Part shown: positions 24,336-35,700 of the stretch, one piece after another
How positions within the stretch are numbered: position 1 is the stretch's first letter
Layout of the letters: each line of letters starts with the position of its first letter
DNA from: Himantopus leucocephalus
Taxonomy: Eukaryota > Chordata > Aves > Charadriiformes > Recurvirostridae
Assembly: GCA_003993805.1 (NCBI GenBank)
Contig: RSEF01000005.1
Location: 20,420,352 to 20,484,351, forward strand
Length of the DNA: 64,000 nt
Direction: 5' to 3'
The notes under the pieces: model-generated
The model's input: the letters and a program-made list of their open reading frames with translations, nothing else
Told to the model about the DNA's origin: nothing
The model's database searches: none
Made by a program: the position numbers and the translations under genes

Positions 24336-25160
24336 TGTCTCAAACACTTGCAAGTACCTTGAAATGTGGCTATAGCCGCGGGGTGGATAATGTGGAGTCT
24401 GGATGGTGTAGGCCTGGTGCTCAAAGAACTGATAAGGCTAACAGTTGCTTATCTCTTGTGTGACTCCAGCGAGAAAACTCCTCTGGATAGCACAGGATGC
24501 GTCTGCGGTGGGAGGGGAAGTCTTGTGAAGACAGGGCTTTCTGCTCAATTTGTGAAGCTTGTTAGTTCTCTGTTTTCGGGGCCATCGTGTCCGATGAATG
24601 ACCTTTGACTCATTATCTGCGAAATGCATATTAAAGTTCACACCCTGTATATGCTAATGAAGATTATCGAGATCATGCTAAACATACAAGACTATAGGAC
24701 TCGTCTCTCCACGCAAATCATGCTACACCTCACCTGGGGCTCAGAGAAACCCGAGCACCGTAACAGCGGGGCGGGTCACACTGACACCACGAACATAAAA
24801 CGGGAAAATAAGTGCCCCTAGAGAGACTTTATTTCCTTGGGGATCCACGAAGGAGTGCTTCTACAAACCAGAGACCCCCATTGGCTGGACCAACGCTGGA
24901 TCCAGGAGCGGTGATCTCTTTATCTCTGTCACTCACTCTTTTTCCGTATCCCTCTGTTTCTCTTTCTTTTCTCTTTTGCTTTTAAAGTTAAGTACGTAAC
25001 GCAAGGCATACCTTACCACTTGCCATAATTCATGGTATAATTTGTTGTATATCCGTTGCTAAGTAACACAAGGTGTACTTTACCCCATGCCGTACTTTGT
25101 TTTACCATTTGCCATAATTTGTTGTATACCTAACCACTTATCGTGGCCCTAGTTAAGACA
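24336..25160 (+). repeat. Probable 3' LTR of the endogenous retrovirus (boundaries approximate)
   Basis: A purine tract (AAAGGGAAGAGGAGG, 24,299-24,313) precedes this block, as a polypurine tract would. Possible TG starts are 24,336 or 24,365. A TATA-like CATAAAAC at 24,794-24,801 and a pyrimidine-rich C/T stretch at about 24,917-24,982 resemble U3/R/U5 organisation. Near the 3' end there is an imperfect tandem repeat of about 70 bp (24,990-25,060 and 25,061-25,140). The right end is uncertain because no matching 5' LTR is present for comparison. Confidence 0.55.
24990..25140. repeat. Imperfect tandem repeat, about 70-bp unit, two copies
   Basis: Both units contain AAGTA(C)GTAAC.CAAGG, then TTACC, TTGCCATAATT and TTTGTTGTATA in the same order. 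The first is 24,990-25,060 and the second 25,061-25,140. They lie at or just after the end of the LTR-like block and have diverged by several substitutions and small indels. Confidence 0.6.
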
Positions 25161-25659
25161 TATATTAATCACTGTGGGAATCTGATAGACGTTTTTGTAT
25201 GGACCTTGAGAGTTCATTGCAGCAACTTGATGGTTGTGTTTATTTTAGCTAAAATCTTTACTGGTGCAAAACCAGTTGCTCTGCTGCCTTGCTCATCCCC
25301 CAAAAGCTCCAGCCCAACACTAAGGCTGTTCCATCTGGAAAGAAAACTCCTTGTGCAGTTCCTTACTACGCTATCCTGGGTGAGTATGTGCAGTGCTAGG
25401 CTTCAGCTCTTCTGTGCCACGTCTTTTGTTTAGATGCTTTGACTACTCAGCCTCTTCCAAGACAGTGTTTACAGAAGTCAACAAAAGTTATTAAATTAGC
25501 CTTGATGACGCTTGAGTATGCAATTAACTTGCAATAAATACAAGGCAATAGAATGGACCAAATGGTTAATGGACCAAAAATGGTTAATAGGGAAACGAGG
25601 CCTGTCTGGATGAAATGAGTACCATGGCTGATGAATTCTGCCTATTGCACATTTTGGAT

Positions 25660-25712
25660 CAAAACCAAAACCAAACAAACAAAAAAAACACCCAAAACCC
25701 CCAAACCTCAAA
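25660..25712. repeat. A/C-rich low-complexity sequence
   Basis: AAACC, AAAC and CCCAAA words only, with no coding meaning. Confidence 0.75.
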
Positions 25713-28236
25713 CTGGCACTCATGCTACTCAAAGAGGAAATTGTTACACTGACAGGAAAAATCATCAAAGGCAGCACACTTTACTGTCACCCTCATCATT
25801 TTCCCACCTCTGAGCATTTGCCTGCTCCATCTGGAAGGGGTGGCTTGACCAGGCTGGACTGAGTGGACCCTGGTGCCACCACCACCATGCTTATAGGATC
25901 TGAGAGTCTTAGTGACCTGGAATACAAAATTTCAGGATCTCTGGCCTTTGTGGTTTTTTTTTCCTTCACTGGTTTTAATTTTTTTTTTTAATTAAACCTC
26001 ATCTCCTTGATAAAAATACGTGTCTCTGAGCTCAGAGGCAGCCCTTTGACAGTTACTTTAAGCTGGTCAGGGCTCAGAATGCATGCAGAGATTGTGCTAC
26101 TTCTGCAGCCTTTTCCAGTTGGCAAACAACAACGAAAAAAAAACAACCCAGAGACAGAACTGTCCTTGTTTCCCCTGTTCTCTCTTTTTTTGTTTCCTCT
26201 TGCCTGTAAGGAAGCAGAAAGATATTCTGTAGTGGTTGTCATTGCTTGAGTCTACCCTCACTCATATTTTATTCCAAGCAGAACTGTTACTATCACCACT
26301 TCTTATGCCCTCAAAAGACTGCAATTTTCTCTATTTTGAAAAAATACATGATATTGTAAAAGTGAATTTACCTTGCTATTTTATGATGGAGGAGGAGCAG
26401 ATAAAGCATCATGAAGATAATCTTTCTGCTCAAAACCTGGGGACTGTTTCACTGTCTAGTCTTTTGGCGATCGTGTTCTTTGAATCTGTTTGTTCCACTG
26501 AAACAAACGCTCAGGTTGCACAGCTCTGAAAGGCTGGGTTTGGCTGGGCTTTTTTCCTCTCAGATGGAATAGGAAAACACCTGAAACTATGCAAGAGGAG
26601 GAGACTATGAAACGGGAGAATAATTTCCGTATTAGCTGCAGTCCCAGCCTCGACCGATGACCATCCTTTTCCTTTTGGTTTGGGCTCTGACTGATCTCTG
26701 AGGTGATACAGCCCATGAAGGTTCCTGACTTTAGTGATTTCATCCTGTTCCTTTGTCCCAAGCAGCTCTTCATTGCCTCCTGGAGATAGCTGCTCTCCCA
26801 CGTGGCTGCTGATGGTCATTCCGGCTGGCGCACAGCCCCCATGGTGTCAGTCGCCCAGTGCTGAAGCAGGAAGCGATGCCCTGGTCTACTCACAGTCCTG
26901 AATGAAGATCCTAGCTGATGGTTTCTCACTAAGTTGCCAGCAGGTTTGAATTGGCTCAGCCAGACCTGATGCTGTAGCAAAATGAATTCTTAGGCCATAC
27001 GTATGTTTTCTAGCAGCTTTTGTCCAGGAGACTTACCGCACTCGACAATGAAGGGGCCAAAGTGTAAAGGGAGCAGTGTTTCAGCAGCTGGGTACTTACA
27101 GTTTTGGAAAAAACCTCCTGCATTCCCTCAGCGTATTAAAAGCAGAAGTGATAGCTTGCTAAAAACCCTGTGATGAGCTGTCCAAAACCATGTGTTTCTT
27201 AGCCCTCCCAGACAGAATCGTATTTCCATGAAACTCAGCTGATNCACTGAGAAAAAAAAAAAAAAAAAAGAGGGCAGCGAGACAAACCTTACATTATCTT
27301 ACCTGGTCTGCAGAGAAGATTGTCTTCTGCAGAGTCCTGAGTCCTATCCTACAGACCAGTGCTTGTGACTTGTTGGTTTTCCCTTCTGCCTTCAGCAGCA
27401 GATACTCCTCCGGCTGCCTGCTTGTGCAGCAGCAGGGTGTCAGGCAAAGGTGTTACGTGAAGTCCATGAGTTTGGCTTGTCAAGTCCTACAACAGTATGC
27501 TTCAGCTTAGCATTTTTATTTCCATTTTGGTATTCATACATGCATGGACTTGTTTCCCTCCAAGATTTAACTTCACTTCTGTTGCTACCTTTAATAAAGT
27601 GGTAGTTTCAGCTAGGTATGAACTTGGGCTTTGCTAATAGGATGTTAAGGAACCAAGGTACTGCCAAGGAAAAGTGACATGTACGAGTTTTCCTAGTTTC
27701 AGTATCACAGCCAGGTGTGATAAACTTCACACAGTGTGGAGTTTAGACTTAGCTAAGCAAGCGCCTGCACTGTGATTCACCTCCTAGACACAGCTCCTTG
27801 GGCTAACACTTTGGTTTCTTCATGCCAAAATCCTTTATACAGGCATATGCCTGTCCTCATCCTTCTAGTTAAAATTCAGAGAGTGAATCAGTATTTAAAA
27901 TTCAACTCAGTGATCTGCCTTTCTGTTTTGTTTTGGTTCAGCTACGGCACCTGGACTTAATAAAAAGAAAGTAGGTAGAGTGAGTTTTGGGATCCCCTGG
28001 AAATGGAGGGTGTTTAGACTTCATAAGGGTAGAAAACACAACAATCTTGAAAGGCAGTACTGTTGGGAAAGGAAAGGTCAGACCAAACACCACGACCATA
28101 ATTAAATAGCAAGACAGAGATAAATGCCCACAACGGATTCCTTGGTTCCTTGCACACTGCTTTCTGACAGCAATGGAAGCCAGTGTGTGAATGCAAAGGA
28201 GCCGTATTTTAACCTCTGCCTATTTCTGATGCTCAT

Positions 28237-28511
28237 ATATTCTCAGTCCAGCTGTAAAAGTCTCAGACAAAGACAATAAAGTTTATAAAATCAATACAAA
28301 AATAAAAGTATAATATAAATATATACAGTTAAATATATATATTTAAATTATTAAGTGTAATGTAATTTAAAAATATTGATACAGTATATTAAGTATATAC
28401 AAATATAATATAACCTGTAAGTAGATAATATATAAATGCACAAAATATATAAATAGTTATAAAGATAAAAATTAAAAATCATAAACGCTAATAAAGATAT
28501 TCTCAGTCCAG
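28237..28511. repeat. AT-rich insert flanked by a 15-bp direct repeat
   Basis: The 15-mer ATATTCTCAGTCCAG occurs at 28,237-28,251 and again at 28,497-28,511. The 245 bases between are almost all A and T with many TATA-type words and an excess of A on the + strand. The flanking DNA has normal composition. The arrangement looks like an insertion with a target-site duplication, or a tandem duplication whose middle expanded as AT repeats. Confidence 0.7.
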
Positions 28512-31500
28512 TCCAAGAGTTCCCAGGTTTTTGAGCCAGAACTGTGTGTCCAACACCTTCACATGTCCTTATCAAAATCAGAAAGGGTAAAAGCAAGGGT
28601 ATGCCCTTTTGATTAATTTCTAACAGCTGCAGCATTGTTGCAATGACAGAGCTGGACTGCTGATGAGCATCGAAATGCATTTAAAGGTCCTGCACCTAAA
28701 CCCTCTCTCTTAACTTAATTGTAATCACTGGACAAGGCTCATTGCTCCTTGAAAATATAGCTGAATAGGGCACCACCAGACCACACCAAGTGGGGATGGT
28801 GCCCTTTGGAGAGGCCACCACGAGGAATGGAAGAATGAAGAGACACCCACGTGCACGGGGTGCCAGACTTCACCCTCTGGCTCAGCCCCTCCTTCAAGGA
28901 AAAGCTTTTGTCAGGGAACTACCTTTACATTCACTTTGGTTGAGGATTCCTGTCACAAAATTAAGCTAAATTCCTGAAAGGCAATGAATGATAACAAAAA
29001 GTCAGAGCAAGGAGGTCTTTTCAGCAAGAAGGCAGACTGGCTTGCACATTGGTGTAGCAAGCTCCTAAGGTTCACTTGCAATGTACAGTTATTTGCGACA
29101 GGGCAAGGACAGCCAGCCCGTGAACAACTTTCTCCAGGATTAGACAGGACATAACCCACAAGAGTACGAGCACAAACTAACATACATTCATCCAGGTATT
29201 CACACAGAACAGCATGGCAGAACAGTCCAGCTGCTTCTAACTGAATCATCAGTGCTTTTTCTATTTATTTTTTTTTTTTTCTGAGGGACAGGGGCATTAT
29301 TTTCAAACAAATTTATGGCTGGGGACTTCCAAAGCACACCACCAGTCAAGTCTCCTGCCCTCAGTGCTTCTTGACCACTGTAATGCATACTGAACATCTA
29401 TCTCTTTGGAGGACTATTTACATAAGCCTCATTTAAGGACATCTAAAACTTCCCTGTCTTAAGAGATCATTTTCTTGCAATTCATTTCCAAAATTGAGAG
29501 GGTTTCATCCTTGCTTAATTTGTTGAAAGTTCTCTTCATATTCTTTCTTAATAGCCCACAAAGATGATTTTTCTTTTCATTTCGGCCTCAAACTCCATAT
29601 AAGGTCTGATATGTGGAGTTTGTTATTTTGGTCTCAGCTTTTTGGTGTTTTGGGGCCCATCATAACAAATCTCCACTTTCAGCTGAGACCTTCCATCTGA
29701 GTCTGCCTCAGCTCCTTGCGCTGCTCCACATCTGCTGTGGCTGCAACACTGTGTGCCAGACTTTTCATCACACGCTGCTTTTCCTGACTCTCCTGCAAGC
29801 TGGCACCCAGCAGGGAGATTTTTTTTTGTCTTGGCAGAATTTCTTTACTGAGCCAAGGCTTTTCACAGACTAAACCACGCATTTTCTCCCCACCACTTTC
29901 AACAAGTGGTGCCGGTTTTGTGTGGAAAAGAAAAAACATGAACTCAGGCTTCATTCCTGTCACTTTTGATCCATCAGAAGGATGACATGGATGCACATTC
30001 ACACCTACGTCGTTAGTCCCAGAGCATGCAGCAACATAAACATGTACAAGATCTATCCTTCCCCCTAGCCTTCGATCTCCCTGTACCCACAAAATCTGTG
30101 TCTTAAAGTGGGGGGCATGTTTATTCGCTCAGATTTTCAGTTGATAACTTTATTTATTCATTTGCTTGTCCAGTTTCCCAGACACCTTTTCTGAGACCAG
30201 GACTCTAGCGCCAGAGCTCATCACTGAGTAATGGTAAGTAGCACAGAAAGGAATGTCTCTGAACAAGCAATTCTGATACAAAGCAAGACAGAAACAGCTT
30301 GGGGTTTTTTCCCCCCTTTGCAGTGTGATGTTCAACCCTTAGAGCTACCTATGCCTGTTGTTACCCTTTATTGATTGTCCTTCAGATATGCAAGCTGATC
30401 TGATATGGTTCATTTAACAATCCTATTTACTTGCTTCCCTTCAAGGTTATGAGCTAAACTTGCAGCCAGCTGCATGCTGAACCCCTGAAAGGCCAATGGA
30501 TAGTTTTCCCACATAACAGAGTCCCCTGCTGTCCAGTGAGCCGAATAATTGACCTCCCCCATCCAAGGGTTTAACAGTATGTTTCTCATGGGTTGCTTGC
30601 TAACAGAGCTGCAGTTTTTGGCATCTATTATCTGTGTCTGAAGCAAAAGAAGATTCCAGTATTAATGGCAGGACCACGTTAGTCCCACCTCCACAGGTGG
30701 CTACCCCCTTCACTAAAGACTGCCCTGCCTGTTAGATGCCAGCCTGCTTTGATGCTACAGATGTCGCATCTCAGCCAGAATTTTGACACAATTGTCTGTT
30801 TTATGAAGGGGTGATTGCAGAGCCTGCTGGTAGCATTTGATACCCATGATTTAAAGGCACACCGAAAAAACCCTGAACTGGTTTAGGTCTCCCAGCTTGG
30901 ACTTCACACACCCCTGCAGTTGGAGAAACTTCGCACGCTGGCAGTGAGCCCTGCAGGGCAGCCCTGAGCTTCTGTTCATTGGTTTCCACTGGTTACATTT
31001 ACAGACACTTTGCTGGATAGAGCAGATCTGCAATATTGAGTTAAGTGAGGCTTTATCAACTTCAGAGAGAAAAAGGACACCTATGAGCAGTCTCAGGAAG
31101 GCAGAAGATAGGAGACAGGTTGAAGGGATATACTGAGTATGGGCATGGCTGTTACCCAAAAGCTTCACCTCCTGCACACACACCTCACTTTCACCACAAG
31201 CAGTGCCAGTGGCTGTGGTGCTAGGCACCTGAAGCCCTTCCAGGCTTGGGTCACAGGTTCTGCCCTCCTCCTCCCAAAACCACATTTTCTGCAGTAATAT
31301 CCTGTACGTCTTCTCCTGCATTAACAAAATTAACTTACCTGCTTTCAGAGCCACTCTGTACCTCTGTGCAGGGCACAGGCTGGGCACAGCTCCTGAGCTA
31401 GAGGCACCAGAGCACACGGATGCACACAGGGGGAGGGGGAAGAGATCTTACCCATTTCCACCCATATTGTAAACCCTGAGTAAAGGAGGATGGCAATAGT

Positions 31501-32733
31501 GATGCAGACAGCCAGTGGATTAGATCAAGCATTGGGGAAAGTCAAAGAAATCAGCTTCTGAAGATGGGCTTTTTTGTTTGTTTGGCTGACAAGCGTGGGC
31601 GTCTTGTCACACCAGCTTATACATTTTAATAAGCTAGGAGGGGGCTTGTGGAAAACTCTGACAGGTCTCATTTACTTTGGCGTTTATTTTCATTTCAAAG
31701 AGCTAGATTTTAAGGACTAGGAGACACTCTCTTTGACAGGGGAATGACTAGATAGTGGCAGCTGCTTTTTGTCGCAGTGCTGTTAAAGATGAGCCACAGC
31801 TTTTAACCAGGACTATGGGTGCAGTGGGTAGCACGCCTCCAGTCTGCTGCTGGGCTTTCAGGGAAGAAAGATGTCTAGCATTTAAGAGCCAGAAGAGAGA
31901 GTGATGATATCCAGAGCTATGCTGAACGGAGGAGCTCAGAGGACCTCCATCTGTGCTACCAAATGCAGTGATGCTCAGCATGTAATAGCTGCCCACCACT
32001 GTTTTCTGAGAAAAAAACGGGGGATGGGGGAAAATCACAAGAAATCCCCTCCTCTCTCCCGTCCCCAGCACTCACTCAAACTTGTAAAGGAGAGTCATTC
32101 TGAATCCCTGAGATTCAAAGTTCCAAATGCATATCGGAGCTCCCCTCCCATCCCCACCAAATAAAANCCAAAAAAAAAAAAAAAAAAAAGGATTAGAGCA
32201 GGGTGTTTCTCATAAATATAGTGCATATACCACCTAAAGGAGACTTTTCACATGTACCATCAGTCCCCTCCTTCAGAACAGCCTCTGCCACCCTGTCATC
32301 TCTTATATCCAACCACACAGCAAATAAATGGTAATTCATTGGCCTGAGATGAGCCTGAAGACAGACAGCAGGTTTAGCACTTGTAATAGTGAAGCTGCCC
32401 ATTAGAGACAGATATGCAGAAGGCAAGGGAGGACTTCTTGTTTCTGCTCCAAGAACCATCGATATGTTAGTCGATAAGCATTTAGTGTGAAGTAGATTAA
32501 AAACCCACAGTGGAAAAGAGGGCTTGCTTGCCAATAACGGGTGTAAATCAGTCCAAGAGGCCTACAGGGTAGGTGATGTATGGCACAGATTCTGTGGTTT
32601 CTTGCTGACATTTAATATATATAAATACTGTTACTTTCCAGGTAGTCCTGGTGCAATACTGCATTAAACCCCGAGCATCTTGCAACTGGCCTGTCTGCTC
32701 TTTGAGGAGCCCAAGCAATTCTCACAGAACTCN

Positions 32734-32765
<32 letters not shown>

Positions 32766-35700
32766 TAATTTTCAATGATGATAGCAACCGCAGAAAACTC
32801 CTGGGTGTAAGACAATGCAGGTGTCTTCATAAATTTCAAGATCAGAAAGAACGATTCTGTGATTCCAATCTATTTTCCAATGTAACAGAGGTTGTTACTG
32901 CACAGTCTACAATAATTATGCCACAAGAATTACAAACTAGTTCTTGGCATAAGTGGGAGTTAGCTCTGAAGCCTAATGACAAAAACTTCAAACAGTGACT
33001 CCCTGAATATTGTTGCAATGTATAGCTACTGCAAAGCTGCACTATACTACGGTAGGAGTTTAGGGTAGGTGAGACCCTTCAAGCCATTGTATTTTGGGGT
33101 ATTTTTTAAGGACTTTGCTTTCCTTTTTCTCATTGAAAAGTCCGATGACCAAAATATAATTAAGCCTCTACCCCACCTTCTATTATACCAATTATCTGGG
33201 AAAAGATTAATCTAGTCAGCTATTTCCTTTACCTATATATATTTCTTCTTCATTGCCCTCCTACACGTTCTCCCATACAGACATGTCTCCTACACACATA
33301 CCCATATTCGTGGCCGAGAAAGTGTGTTGACCACACACAACCAGCAACTACTGATTGATAATGACAATTTTCAGTTCACTTATTTCCACACTGGCATTGC
33401 TATTTCTTTTTATCATTTGCACTGGAGAAATGCAGCCCAAATTACTAACACACCCTGAGCTGCCACTCCTTGTGTAGTTAAGACAGCTTTCACTAGACCT
33501 GGAGAAGAGCTTGGGGCAGGATTCGTCCCCCAGAAGGGATGAACTTACACATAGGAGAAACGTAAACTGGCACAACAATTATACAGTACTTGCTCTCCCA
33601 GGTGGGAATAATGGTTGGATATAACTAACACAGGGATTCAAGGTTATCTTCAGGTGCAATTAATGAATGAAGGGCAGCCAGTTCTCAAGTGGAAAGTGGC
33701 AGGTATTTTACTGCATGCAATTTTGAGCACTGTATTAATGAGAATGTGCTGTTCCTTTGCTTCTAAGCTGCTTTAAAAGCTGCCATTTCGGTTCTGAAGC
33801 TTTTGTTTATTTAGTTAAGTGCTTGGTGCCCTCACTGGAAGCTGTTGGATAGCAAGGGGGACAGTAAGCACTCTCCAAATGGGTGGGTAAGAAAATCCCA
33901 TTTAAGCTGTTATCATGCTGCCAGATCCACCTTCCACATTTGAAAAATGAATAGGACAACTAATTACCTCCTCTTTGCTCAGGGAGATACCAAATACTAG
34001 CCACCTCTTCCCACTTTGAATTAAGAGGAAAATTTGTCCCTTGCTAGACACTCAGTTTCTGCTCTCTGGGACGCACAGACTGTCTGTAAGAGCTAAGCAT
34101 TTTCAGCCTGTTGACTCAGGGCTGTAAGCACCAAAAGACCATTCCTTCCAGGGGAAACCATTGCCATTCAGACCTAAAAAGAAAGGGCAATATCACACCT
34201 CAGCATCACTCCAAACCCTGCAGCACTCCCCCTGCTGCTACCAGTGCCAGCACCAAGTTCTACTGCATTTCTTCAGACAGACCCCCCCCCAAAAAAAAAA
34301 CCCCACAAGTTGCTGCCCACCCAGCTGGGGACTGAAGAACATGTGCTTACTGGCAATAAAAACACGCTGCTTGCCTATGGGGGATGTCAGGAAAAAGGTC
34401 AGTTGTACTAAGAATAGATTTCTGCTGAGGCCTCCTCAGTAAGTTTATGACAGAATTGTATGGACATGGAGAATAAATCACTTACCTTAAGAAGAAGAGA
34501 CAGAGTAAAAAGAGAAGACAGATTGGGTGAGCTGGGAAGTGACTCAGTCTAGGTAATTATCCGGTTAAAAGGTAACAGACAGACTTCAGGAGGTGGTGAG
34601 AGAAATCCCTTCTTCCCATTCTGACAGCTCTTTCAGCAGGTTTTCTCAAGTGGAAGACCATGAGGGTAGAAAAGACCTCCCCTGTGCCACTGTCATGGCT
34701 GTGTGACATGGTGAGCTGCAAAGCAGCATAACCTCAGACCAGAACCCTGTGTCCAAAATGCAAGTGTTCCTTACGCCGTGACTCTGGCCTGGGGACAGAG
34801 TCTTTGCTCTTCGCTTCCAGGGGACCACGCCTCTGCAGGCTGAGAGCAGCCCTGGTGGGGAGTGGAGCTCAGCATTGCCCCCCAGGTTTGTCCCCGTGGC
34901 CTGTCACTGCCAGCCTCGCAACTTGCCCTCATAGCAGCCGCAGGGTGCAGCTTTCCCAGAGCTTCCAGGTTCACCCAGTCTGCCTGTAAAAGGTATGTGC
35001 CTGCAGAGGGTTGTGCATCTCACGTGGCTGTAAATGTGGTGCTCATGACCAGACCCTCAGTGTTGTTTACAGAACGAGTTTTGTTTACTTCAGTTTACAA
35101 AGTAAAGCCACAAGCTTTAATTCTCCCTAAAAAAACAAAACATCTGGGGAAGTGCATGATTCAGAGTGGCTTGGTGCAAATTTTTGCAAAGTAACAGACA
35201 CCAAATCAAAGTAATTCAAATTATACATACACATAAAACAGAAGAAATTCAAGTTAAAACCAGGACTGGATTCTTATTAGCCTTAGAGATAATCCAAAAA
35301 TATGTCAGGTAATAAATAAATCATTCTAATTTTCACCATAAAAGATGGGTGCTGCTCACTAATCCAAATGGTTTGGGTATTTACAGAAGGCAAAAGTGTT
35401 AGAGGAGGAATAGAAAGAAGAAAAGCATTCAGAAGAGTGAACTGAAGGGTGCTGCAGGCTGATCCCTTCCCCACATGCCCCACTGTGACTAAGAGAAAGC
35501 TTTAAATAGCTGCAAGGGTCCAAAGAAATTCCTTTTGAGCAGGATGCCATCATCTGCCCCATGCTGGAGGGACCGTGCCAAGGTGAGGCCAGCATGATCT
35601 ACTAGGTTTGGCTGTCACGACAGAGATTCTGAAGCTCCACTATAGTCCATGGCCACCCTGGGGCAGATGACAACAAATAAGCTGGCCTGGTCAATCCAAT

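Larger units (their letters stand above)
22826..25160 (+). mobile_element. 5'-truncated endogenous retrovirus: integrase tail, broken env, 3' LTR
   Basis: The order along the + strand is pol (integrase end), env, a polypurine tract, then an LTR-like block with promoter-like and pyrimidine-rich parts. This is the 3' third of a provirus. No 5' LTR, gag, protease or reverse transcriptase is seen upstream, so the element was truncated or the rest was deleted. The reading frames carry stops and frameshifts, so it is inactive. The integrase tail looks closest to class I/III-type retroviruses rather than betaretroviruses, but class cannot be settled by eye. It begins about 600 bases after the TRAF6 poly(A) site and lies in the same orientation as TRAF6. 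Confidence 0.8.

Noticed and set aside
24336..25160. A matching 5' LTR for the retroviral fragment
   Set aside because: The DNA before 22,826 was examined for the distinctive words of the 3' LTR-like block and none was seen, so the element is treated as 5' truncated.
29679..30092. 137-codon open frame on the - strand
   Set aside because: No recognisable domain, no splice context and no codon pattern that sets it apart from chance.
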